NCBI GenBank assembly: GCA_964495595.1
Contig: CAZBWH010000008.1
Coordinates: forward strand, 1 to 59,166
Reading direction: 5' to 3'
Source: CALMFQ01 sp964495595
GTDB lineage: Bacteria; Pseudomonadota; Gammaproteobacteria; Burkholderiales; SCOH01
DNA: 59,166 bases
The notes beneath the pieces were generated by a model that saw only the letters and a list, made by a program, of their open reading frames with translations, had not been told where the DNA came from and did no database searches. This document shows positions 43,129 to 51,045 of the stretch, in pieces. The translations under genes were made by a program, and so were the position numbers. The number at the start of each line of letters is the position of its first letter. The stretch's first letter is position 1.

Positions 43129-43293
43129 TCAGTTGGCGCCCTGGGTGCCGATGTTGCTGGATACGACGGGCATTGAGGCGGCGGTCTGGAGGGTGCCGGC
43201 TTCCACTTCGGTTTCGGAATACGACGCCACCAGCAGCACAGCCCACATCAGCAGGCCGCACAAGACGATGGTTACGATTTTGGTATCAGCCAC
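43129..43293 (-). CDS. 54-residue single-span membrane protein of unknown function
   Basis: A GTG at 43291-43293 with AGGGAG 7 bp upstream opens a frame of 54 residues. It begins MADTKIVTIVLCGLLMWAVL, with one predicted membrane helix (about 6-24), then a short acidic stretch (YSETEVEAGT) and a Ser/Val-rich tail ending TQGAN. A TATATA -10-like box lies about 30 bp upstream (43322-43327) in AT-rich DNA, and a hairpin follows the stop, so it looks like an independent unit. I recognise no family. Confidence 0.6.
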   Translation of the reverse strand: MADTKIVTIVLCGLLMWAVLLVASYSETEVEAGTLQTAASMPVVSSNIGTQGAN

Positions 43294-43399
43294 TTTTTTC
43301 TCCCTGATTGACTGGTAATTTTATATAGCATTTCCAGGCAGTTATGCTGCAACATTTAATGCTAATAAACAGATAATCCATGTAACTTGTTGATTTTTA

Positions 43400-44299
43400 T
43401 CAAAAATCAAAAACGTTACGGTAAGGCCGGGCCAGCGCCTGCTGCATTTGCAACCAGGCGGCGGGGTGGTAGGCCTGCAGGTGGCGGTGGTCGCGCTGCC
43501 AGCCGAAGCGGTCGGCAATGTGGCGGATGAATGCGGTGGGCAGCGGGGTGAATTCGGACAGGCCGATCATCAGTTCACCTTCGAACAGGGCTTTGACATC
43601 GACGTTAAACAGCAGATCGCTGTCCAGGGAGGCGTCAAAGCCGGCAATCGCGGCCTCCTGGCCTTCTTCCTCGATCTGCTGGAACAGTTCGTCCACTCTG
43701 GTCAGCGCGGCGGCTTCCAGCATGCGTACCCGCAGGTAGTCGGCGGTCTGCGGCTCTTTTTCGGCCAGCCAGTTGTCGGGATCGGTCCAGCCGAAATGGG
43801 CGATCAGTTCGCTGACGAAGTCGTCTTTCACCTGCCGGTCGTCGCAGGCGAGGTAGAGCATGCCGTCTTCGAAGATTTCGCCGTGCAACGGGGCGTCGCT
43901 CAGGTACGGGTCGGCAATCATTTGCCGGAAACGCTCGATGGCGCGTTCACTCTGGTCGTCGCGGTTGAGGTCGGACAATTCGTAGATCCAGGGCCGCAGC
44001 CGGTCAACGATCGGCCGTTCGCTTTCCGGGACGTTTTCCAGCGGTTCGTGCACCTTGCCGCAGTGCTGGCAGTATTCGCCACGGCCGTTGCTGTGTTCGG
44101 CGGGCGGCTCGGCGGGCGGCGGCTCCTGCTGGGCGAGGTACTGCGCTTCTTCAAACGCATCGCGCAGGCGCTGGAAGCCTTGCGGGTCGTCTTCGGGCCG
44201 GGTGACTTTGAGCAGCCGGGCGTAGGCTTTCTTGATTTCGCGCAGGTCTTGCGTCGGCTCGATGCCGAGCGTCTGCCACGGAGTGTGGGCGTGATTCAT
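43400..44299 (-). CDS. J-domain-like protein paired with HscC
   Basis: A 299-residue protein. Residues 6-55 read like a J domain (PWQTLGIEPTQDLREIKKAY, then FQRLRDAFEEAQ), but the HPD tripeptide between helices II and III is replaced by RPEDD (near residue 35). A CQHCGK pair follows a Pro-rich linker. The rest is helical and unassigned. The ATG overlaps the hscC stop (ATGA at 44296-44299), as in the E. coli hscC/djlC arrangement, so it probably serves as the co-chaperone of that Hsp70. Without HPD, stimulation of ATP hydrolysis is doubtful unless the variant motif works. Confidence 0.82.
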   Translation of the reverse strand: MNHAHTPWQTLGIEPTQDLREIKKAYARLLKVTRPEDDPQGFQRLRDAFEEAQYLAQQEPPPAEPPAEHSNGRGEYCQHCGKVHEPLENVPESERPIVDRLRPWIYELSDLNRDDQSERAIERFRQMIADPYLSDAPLHGEIFEDGMLYLACDDRQVKDDFVSELIAHFGWTDPDNWLAEKEPQTADYLRVRMLEAAALTRVDELFQQIEEEGQEAAIAGFDASLDSDLLFNVDVKALFEGELMIGLSEFTPLPTAFIRHIADRFGWQRDHRHLQAYHPAAWLQMQQALARPYRNVFDF

Positions 44300-46005
44300 A
44301 GCCAGGTTTCGCCCTCGATTTCGTCCAGAATGCGGGTCAGCTCTTCACGCGCCAGCTTGATGATGGTTTCGTCCTGGGTGTCCAGCGCGGCCTGGAAACG
44401 GGCGGTTTCCTGGCCGATGTACAGCCGGTCTTCGCCACGGGTCTGCTGATACATGCGGTCGGCACGCGCCATCAGCGCGGCATTCACCAGCAGCTCACGC
44501 GGGTGGATCTTGAGTTTCTGCAGCTCACGCAGTCGCTCTTGCACCTGTTCCGGGGTCAGGACGCCGGGGTTTTCCTCGATCAGCAACTGGTGCTTTTCGC
44601 CGGTTTCCTGCACGGTCATTTCTGCTTCCAGCAGGCCGTTGACGTCGTAGGTAAACCGCACCGTGACGCTGACCTCGCCTGCTGCCTTGGGCGGCACGGG
44701 CACATGCAGCTGGCCGAGAAAGATGTTGTCGGCAGTCAGGCGGCTTTCGCCCTGGTACACCCGTACCAGTACGGCTTCCTGGTGATCCTGGATGGTGGAG
44801 ACGACTTGCTCGCGGCTGACCGGTACGACGCTGTTGCGTTCGATGATCGGCAGGAAAAAACCGGATTCGTAGCGGCCCAGCGCCATTTGTTCGCTGATCT
44901 CGATGCCGAGCGTGTACGGGCAGACATCGGTCATCACCACTTCATTGAGCGCGGCGTCGCGCATTTTCAGCCCGGCCTGCACGGCGGCACCCATGGCCAC
45001 CACTTCGTCCGGGTTGATGTGCATGGCGGGCAGGCGGCCGAACATTTTGGCGACCAGTTTCTTGATCAGCGGTTTGCGGGTAGCTCCGCCAGCCAGCACG
45101 ATCTGGTTCAGCTCGTGGGCGCGGATGCGGGCATCGCGCAGCGCCCGTTCGATCGGTTCGCGCAGCCGCTTCAGCAGCGGTTCGGCCAGGGTGGCAAATT
45201 CACTGTCGGTAACGGTCCAGCTCAGCGGCTGGCCGGCAAATTCGATGCTCATTTGCGCCTGCCCGGCGCCGGACAAGGCGCGTTTGGCCTGCTCAGCCTG
45301 TTTGCGCAGCGCCTGGTAAATAAATGCATCGGCCTGTTTGTCGGCCAGTCCGGCCGGTTTGCCGACTGCGGCGATGAAGCCGTCGATCAGCGCCTCGACA
45401 AAGTCTTCGCCGCCGAGAAAGTTGTCGCCGGCGCTGGCGCGCACTTCCATCACGCCTTCAAACAATTCGAGAATCGAAATGTCGAAAGTACCCCCGCCAA
45501 GGTCGAATACCAGAAAGCGGCTCTCCGGTTCGTTCTGGTGCAGGCCGTAGGCCAGCGCGGCGGCGGTTGGTTCGTTCAGCAGCCGGTCGACTTTCAGCCC
45601 GGCGAGCTGGCCGGCAATTTTGGTTGCCTTGCGCTGGGCGTCGCTGAAATACGCCGGAACGGTAATCACCGCCTCGGTGACGGGTTGCCCCAGGTAACGC
45701 TCGGCGTCGGCCTTGAGCGATTTGAGCACCAGCGCCGACAATTCTTCGGCGCGGAATGATCGCCCGCCCAGCGCCATTTGCCGGTCGGAGCCCATGTAGC
45801 GTTTGAAGACGGCGGCAGTGAGCTGCGGATGGGTCAGCAGGCGCTCGCGGGCGGGCAGGCCGACCAGGATGTCGCCGGCGTCGGCCACGCCGACCACCGA
45901 CGGGGTTAGCGTGTGGCCGAGTGCGTTGGGAACCATCACGGCGTGGCCATCCTGCCAGACGGCGCAGAGGCTGTTGGTGGTGCCTAAATCAATACCGATG
46001 ATCAT
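44296..46005 (-). CDS. hscC: Hsp70-family chaperone HscC
   Basis: A 569-residue specialised Hsp70. The ATPase domain (about 1-360) has IGIDLGTTNSLCAVW, FDLGGGTFDISIL and VLAGGATRKPLIKKL. The substrate-binding domain is shorter than in DnaK (length 569 against about 640), and the lid is reduced, as in HscC. HscC in E. coli is linked to RNA polymerase sigma70 control and stress, but its clients are poorly known. It is translationally coupled to the J-like gene and lies 77 bp downstream of the hybrid kinase gene on the same strand. Confidence 0.93.
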   Translation of the reverse strand: MIIGIDLGTTNSLCAVWQDGHAVMVPNALGHTLTPSVVGVADAGDILVGLPARERLLTHPQLTAAVFKRYMGSDRQMALGGRSFRAEELSALVLKSLKADAERYLGQPVTEAVITVPAYFSDAQRKATKIAGQLAGLKVDRLLNEPTAAALAYGLHQNEPESRFLVFDLGGGTFDISILELFEGVMEVRASAGDNFLGGEDFVEALIDGFIAAVGKPAGLADKQADAFIYQALRKQAEQAKRALSGAGQAQMSIEFAGQPLSWTVTDSEFATLAEPLLKRLREPIERALRDARIRAHELNQIVLAGGATRKPLIKKLVAKMFGRLPAMHINPDEVVAMGAAVQAGLKMRDAALNEVVMTDVCPYTLGIEISEQMALGRYESGFFLPIIERNSVVPVSREQVVSTIQDHQEAVLVRVYQGESRLTADNIFLGQLHVPVPPKAAGEVSVTVRFTYDVNGLLEAEMTVQETGEKHQLLIEENPGVLTPEQVQERLRELQKLKIHPRELLVNAALMARADRMYQQTRGEDRLYIGQETARFQAALDTQDETIIKLAREELTRILDEIEGETWL

Positions 46006-46082
46006 GATGTGGGAGGACGTTCAAGAAGATGACAACAAAGGACGATGGCCGAACGGCCTGCTACGCAAAGCGGCCGATTATA

Positions 46083-49000
46083 TCAGGCCGTGCCGGCTGC
46101 CGGCAGCAGTTGCTGCAAGGCACCAACCAGCCGGCCACGGGCAACGGGCTTGCTCAGCAACACAACCCCCGGCTGGCGCAGCAGGACATCATCCAGGTAG
46201 CGGTCAGGATAGCCGGTGTACAACAGTACCGGCAGGCCGGGGTGGCGGCGTCGGGCCAGGGTGGCCAGCTCGGTGCCGGTCATCCGCGGCATCAGGATAT
46301 CGGTGAACAACATGGCCAGATCGTCGCGCCGCTCGATCTCGACGGCAGCCGCTACCGGGTCGTCGAACCGCAGGGTGGTGTAGCCCAGCGATTCAAGCTG
46401 GTCAGCAACGGTGTCGAGCAAGGCCCGCTCATCGTCGACCACCAGGATCAGCTGCCCGGCGCCGGAATGGGCCGCAGGACGGATCTGCACCGGATCGACC
46501 TGGCCTTTGGCACGCGGGAAAACCAGCCGGAAAGTGCTGCCCGCGCCGACGGTGCTTTCCAGCCGAACCGCGCCTTGCATCCGTTTCAGGTAGCTGTAGA
46601 CCAGCGGCAACCCCAGCCCGGTGCCCTTGCCTTTGGGCTTGGTGGTGAAAAACGGGTCGAAGATGCGCTCGCGCACTGATTCGGGGATGCCGCTGCCGGT
46701 GTCGCTGACACTGACCTCGACATAGTCGCCGGCCGGCAGGTCAGGCCGGGCTTCGCGCTCGTGGCTGGCCCGGGTAGCCACCAGCAGCCGGCCCCCCTGG
46801 GGCATGGCATCGCGGGCGTTGAACACCAGGTTGAGCAGGGCATTCTGCAATTCGGCAGCATCCAGCCGCACGGGCAGAGCCTCGCGTGCCAGGTCAAGCT
46901 GCAGCTCGATTCCCGAATCGACTGGCTGACGCAACAAGTCGGCGATGTCGAGTACCGCCTGGTTCAGGTCGACCACCTGCATGCGCTCGGCCTGCGCCGG
47001 TGTGGAGCGGGCAAAGCTGAGCAGCCGCTTGGTCAGGCTGGCGCCCCGCTCGGCAGCGGCCAGCGCGGTATTCACCCGCTTGAGCAGCGCTGGCTGCTTG
47101 TCGAGCAATGCAGCCAGCATGTCCAGATTGCCCACCACCACGCCCAGCAGATTGTTGAAGTCGTGCGCCACGCCACCAGCCAGTTGCCCGAGGGCGTCGA
47201 GCTTTTGCGATTGCAGCAGTTGGCGCTGCAGTTCGCGCTGCTCGGAAACATCGCGGATTACCCCGGTAAAGAACTGTTCGCCGCCGGCTTTCCAGTCGGA
47301 CACGGCCAGCTCGATCGGCACCTCGCTGCCATCTTTGCGCAACCCGGTCAGCTGCCGGCCGGGGCCGGCCGGATGGCCTCGCCCGTCAGTCAGGTAGCGC
47401 TGCAGGAAGTCTTCATGCGGGTCGGCTACGCCAGCGGGCAACAGCATGGCTACACTGCGCCCGACCACTTCGTCGGCCCGGTAGCCGAAAATGCTCTCTG
47501 CGGCATGACTGAACAGCTGGACAGCCCCCCGCTCGTCAACAACCACGATGGCATCGGCGGCGGTGTCGAGAATCGAGCGCAGGCGTTGCTGCATTTCGAG
47601 CAGCATCACTTCACTGCGACGGCGGGCGGTAACATCGGTGACGATGCCGATGTAGTAGCGGATATGCCCCTGCTCGTCCGGCACCGGTGCCAGCGCCAGC
47701 TCGTTCCAGAACATGCTGCCATCCTTGCGGTAGTTGCGCAGGGTAACCTGCACCGGTTGCCGCTGGTCAATGGCATGGCGGATCACTGCGATTTCCGGCT
47801 GGGCCTGGTCGTCGCCTTGCAGGTAGCGGCAGTTGCGGTTCAGCAGCTCTTCGTTTCTGTAGCCGGTGATGTCGCTGGCGGCCGGGCTGGCGTAGATGAT
47901 CGGCTCACCGGGCAACTCCAGATCGGTGATCAGCACCCCGGATGACAGCGACTCGATGGCCCGGTTGCGCAGCGCCAGTGCCTCGTTCAACGACCGGGTT
48001 TCGGTGATGTCGTGCAAGGTGCCGCGCACCAGTTGCACCCGCCCCGCTCCATCGAGCTCGGGCAGGGTCTTGACGGCAATATGGCGCCAGAGCAGCCGCG
48101 AATCGAATGCCCGGTACACCCATTCGAGCGGGGTAGCCGATGTTTCCAGCCGGTGCAGCTGCCCGGCCATCGCCTCCCGGTCGGCAGGATGCACCCTGGA
48201 CAGCCAGCCCTGCATGCCCTGCGGCATTACGCCATCGACCAGGCAATGCATGACCTGCGCGCCGTGTGACCAGAGGATGGCGTCCTCGCCCGGCCGCCAT
48301 TCCCAGCTCCCCATGCTGGCAATCTGTTCGGCAGCGTGCAGGATCTGCGTCTGCCGCTCCAGCGCCTGCAGGGTTTTTACCCGCTCGGAAATATCCTGCA
48401 GCGAGCCATACAGCCGGATGACCCGCCCTTCGTGGCTCTGCGCCCGCCCCAGCACATGCACCTTGCGCGCCGTGCCCGAGGGCAGCAGCAGATCCAGATC
48501 GAGGCTGAAGCTGGTGCCGTCGAGAATAGCCTGCTGCATGGCCGCCCGCAGCCGCTGCTGCGACTCGGCGGTGTAAAACGCTGCGACATTGCTCCGGTCG
48601 GGTGCAAATGACTGCGGCGATAATTCATGCAGCCGGTACATCTGGGGCGACCACAATACCTGGCCGCTGCGCAGGTCGAGTTCCCAGCCGCCAATGCCGG
48701 CAGCCGTCTCTTCCTCGCCGGACAAGCGCGTCTGCCGTTCGCTGTCGCTGACGTCATGCAACAGCCAGAGATGCCCGCCGGCCACCAGACGCCAGCCAAC
48801 CCGCATGAACACGGCCGGCCGGCCGGGGCGTAACAGGGCACACACCCGCCATTCAGCGGCAGGTTCGGAATTGCTGCCATCGGGTGCCAGGTGCAGCAGT
48901 ACTAGCAGATCGACCGGCCGCAGCCGGTCGTGACAGGCGTCGCCCAGCAACTGGCGCGCAGCCGGGTTAGCGTAACAGCGGCCATCCTTGAAGAACAGCG

Positions 49001-50438
49001 CGCCAACCGGAAATCCTTCCAGCAGCGCCTGCAGCTCCTGCTCCCGCTCGCGCAGCGCCAGCAGCGAGGTTTGCTGGCTGGTTACGTCCGACGCCAGATG
49101 ATCGATGGAAACCAGCAGACCGCTGTCGGCCATGGCACCCCAGGCGCGGTGCGAGATCCAGCGCACCGTGTCGCCTGCCTGAATCCGGTAGGTGTGCTCG
49201 AAGCGCTGCCCTTCGGTAAAGCGGGTGTCGAGATAATGCCGGGTCACGGCGGCACGATCCTGATCAACGACGGTTTGCAGCCAGGCATCGGGCTGCGCGG
49301 CAAACCGGGACACCGGCAGATCGAACAGCCGGGCAGCCGCCGGGCTGAAGTAGCGTAGCCGGCCACGATCGCCATTGCTGCTCCACAGTGCGTCGGGCAC
49401 TGACTGCAGCAGCCCGGACAACTTGGTTTCGGTCTCTTCCAGTTGCTGACGGAGGCCCTGCATTGACTGGCAGTCATGATTCAATCGCCAGATGTGACGG
49501 CCCATGACCGCTGTCACGATCAGCAACAGCAAGCCTCCCCAGCCGGCCATCGGCCGCATCAGCGCCATCTGTTGCCACTGCGATACGCCGGCCACGGCCA
49601 GCAAGCCCTGCGCCGGCACCCTGGTCAGCGAATAAAACTGTGCTTCGTCGTCACCAGGTAATTGGCCACGGTAAGACTGGCTGACCGACGGCTCTGGCCG
49701 CAGCGCCCCCAGATCGATCCGGGCCGGCAAGGTGCCGTTGCGCTCGGGCTCGGGCTCGGGCTCGGGCTCGGACAGCAACAGCGTACCGTCCTCCCGCAAT
49801 AGCCGAACCGATCCGCCGGCCGGGGGCAACAGCGCCTGCAACACGCCACGCAACGGCTGCTCGGACGCATACGCCACCAACACCGGCATTGCCTCGCCGT
49901 CAGGCGCGGGCATCTGCATCGAGTACACCAGCAGGCTGCCGGATACGTCGTCGAAAAACTCGGAGCGGGTGATCCGGCCGACATACAGGTGGCGCGCCCG
50001 TTTGCCGGCATGAGCAGTGATATAGTCGCGCCCAACCAGCGTCACCAGCGACGCAAATGGAGAGCGAGACCAGCCAAGCAGCCGGCCATCTTCGCCGACC
50101 AACGTCAGCAGCGCCCATTCCGGATGCGCGGCTTGCATCTTGCGCAGCGAATCAAACACGGTGGCCGGCCCGGATGGCCGCCCCAGGCCGGCACGCAGCA
50201 GCTCGTCGGTGGCTACCTTCATCCAGGCGTCGGTCGCCGTGACCGACGCTCCAAGCTGCGCTGCCGCCACATCAGCCAGTGTCCGGGTACGCTGCCAGCC
50301 AGCTTCGTGCAAATGGGCATGCAACACCACGAGTGCAATGCACACGGCCAGCCAGGCGCTGGCCAGCACCAGCCACGGCCCGGACGTGATCCCTCCCGTT
50401 CCCGGCAAGGATGTCGCGGCGGCAGGTCGCGCCAGCAT
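46083..50438 (-). CDS. Multi-PAS hybrid histidine kinase with a LOV-type photosensor module
   Basis: A 1451-residue membrane kinase. Two membrane helices (about 21-43 and 297-315) flank a ~250-residue periplasmic Cache-like domain containing a run of Glu-Pro repeats near 224-232. Then come about six PAS modules (about 335-450, 465-565, 580-690, 700-810, 825-935, 950-1065), a HisKA domain with His1092 (VAHDFNNLL), an HATPase domain (NARDAMPQGG, DTGSGIPE, GTGLGLP) and a C-terminal receiver with Asp1380 (FTDILMPRM). The module at about 835-935 reads as a LOV domain: RNCRYLQG with Cys870, then NYRKDGSMFWNE and IGIVTDVT. The usual Gln of that last motif is Val933. The gene follows a stand-alone response regulator by 11 bp. 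Confidence 0.93.
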   Translation of the reverse strand: MLARPAAATSLPGTGGITSGPWLVLASAWLAVCIALVVLHAHLHEAGWQRTRTLADVAAAQLGASVTATDAWMKVATDELLRAGLGRPSGPATVFDSLRKMQAAHPEWALLTLVGEDGRLLGWSRSPFASLVTLVGRDYITAHAGKRARHLYVGRITRSEFFDDVSGSLLVYSMQMPAPDGEAMPVLVAYASEQPLRGVLQALLPPAGGSVRLLREDGTLLLSEPEPEPEPERNGTLPARIDLGALRPEPSVSQSYRGQLPGDDEAQFYSLTRVPAQGLLAVAGVSQWQQMALMRPMAGWGGLLLLIVTAVMGRHIWRLNHDCQSMQGLRQQLEETETKLSGLLQSVPDALWSSNGDRGRLRYFSPAAARLFDLPVSRFAAQPDAWLQTVVDQDRAAVTRHYLDTRFTEGQRFEHTYRIQAGDTVRWISHRAWGAMADSGLLVSIDHLASDVTSQQTSLLALREREQELQALLEGFPVGALFFKDGRCYANPAARQLLGDACHDRLRPVDLLVLLHLAPDGSNSEPAAEWRVCALLRPGRPAVFMRVGWRLVAGGHLWLLHDVSDSERQTRLSGEEETAAGIGGWELDLRSGQVLWSPQMYRLHELSPQSFAPDRSNVAAFYTAESQQRLRAAMQQAILDGTSFSLDLDLLLPSGTARKVHVLGRAQSHEGRVIRLYGSLQDISERVKTLQALERQTQILHAAEQIASMGSWEWRPGEDAILWSHGAQVMHCLVDGVMPQGMQGWLSRVHPADREAMAGQLHRLETSATPLEWVYRAFDSRLLWRHIAVKTLPELDGAGRVQLVRGTLHDITETRSLNEALALRNRAIESLSSGVLITDLELPGEPIIYASPAASDITGYRNEELLNRNCRYLQGDDQAQPEIAVIRHAIDQRQPVQVTLRNYRKDGSMFWNELALAPVPDEQGHIRYYIGIVTDVTARRRSEVMLLEMQQRLRSILDTAADAIVVVDERGAVQLFSHAAESIFGYRADEVVGRSVAMLLPAGVADPHEDFLQRYLTDGRGHPAGPGRQLTGLRKDGSEVPIELAVSDWKAGGEQFFTGVIRDVSEQRELQRQLLQSQKLDALGQLAGGVAHDFNNLLGVVVGNLDMLAALLDKQPALLKRVNTALAAAERGASLTKRLLSFARSTPAQAERMQVVDLNQAVLDIADLLRQPVDSGIELQLDLAREALPVRLDAAELQNALLNLVFNARDAMPQGGRLLVATRASHEREARPDLPAGDYVEVSVSDTGSGIPESVRERIFDPFFTTKPKGKGTGLGLPLVYSYLKRMQGAVRLESTVGAGSTFRLVFPRAKGQVDPVQIRPAAHSGAGQLILVVDDERALLDTVADQLESLGYTTLRFDDPVAAAVEIERRDDLAMLFTDILMPRMTGTELATLARRRHPGLPVLLYTGYPDRYLDDVLLRQPGVVLLSKPVARGRLVGALQQLLPAAGTA
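49742..49770. repeat. CTCGGG tandem hexamer repeat inside the hybrid kinase gene
   Basis: About four and a half copies of a 6-bp unit (CTCGGG on the plus strand) encode Glu-Pro repeats in the periplasmic domain. The unit length keeps the frame, so copy-number changes would alter only linker length. Confidence 0.7.
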
Positions 50439-50449
50439 AGCCGGCGTGC

Positions 50450-50872
50450 TTAGCCGTGGCCCCAGCCTTCGGCCGGAAACTGGTTTTCCAGCGGCACGTC
50501 GTTGATCACATTATTCACCAGCGAGTGCAGCAGATTGACCCGCACCGGCTTGAGCAGATAGCCATCCACGCCACGCTCGAATGCGGCCCGGATATCTTCC
50601 TCGGCATACGAACCGGTCAGCATGATGATCTTCGGCTTTTCCTTGCGCTGCCGCATCACCTGAACCAACTCCCAGCCATCCATTCCCGGCATGCGGATAT
50701 CCACCAGGGCCAGCTCCGGCTTGAAACGGTCGAGCAGGCGCAGGGCCTCAAGCCCGCTGCGGGCCGTTTCCACCTGCAATCCGTCGAGCATGGACAACAT
50801 GTCCGATACGGTTTCCAGCAACGCTTCGTCATCGTCAACCAGCAGAATCTTCAATTGGGGGGTCGTGGTCAT
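50450..50872 (-). CDS. Single-domain response regulator
   Basis: A 140-residue CheY-like receiver without output domain. LLVDDDEALLE (acidic pocket), LVDIRMPGMDGWELV with the phospho-acceptor Asp58, MLTGS (Thr) and LLKPV (Lys) are all in place, so it should be phosphorylated. AGGAAGC precedes the ATG at 50872; a longer open frame upstream overlaps yidC in another frame and is not real. It is directly upstream of the hybrid kinase (11-bp gap) and is its likely partner. Confidence 0.92.
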   Translation of the reverse strand: MTTTPQLKILLVDDDEALLETVSDMLSMLDGLQVETARSGLEALRLLDRFKPELALVDIRMPGMDGWELVQVMRQRKEKPKIIMLTGSYAEEDIRAAFERGVDGYLLKPVRVNLLHSLVNNVINDVPLENQFPAEGWGHG

Positions 50873-50984
50873 GATTGCTTCCTGTTGTTTCCTGTCTTGC
50901 TGCCGGGGCAGCCCTGTCACACATCCATCCAGTGTTCCACTATAGGCGCTGGTGCTGCAGGTTTCACCGCCTTGCCGGGCCGAA

Positions 50985-51022
50985 AAAGCAAACAGCCGAC
51001 ACTGGCATCCAGCGTCGGCTGT
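50985..51022 (-). terminator. Intrinsic terminator of the rpmH-yidC operon
   Basis: ACAGCCGAC (50992-51000) pairs with GTCGGCTGT (51014-51022), extended by CTGG/CCAG inside; on the minus strand TTTGCTTTTTC follows. It lies 24 bp past the yidC stop. Confidence 0.75.
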
Positions 51023-51045
51023 GAACGGACAAGGCAGGAGGCGCC

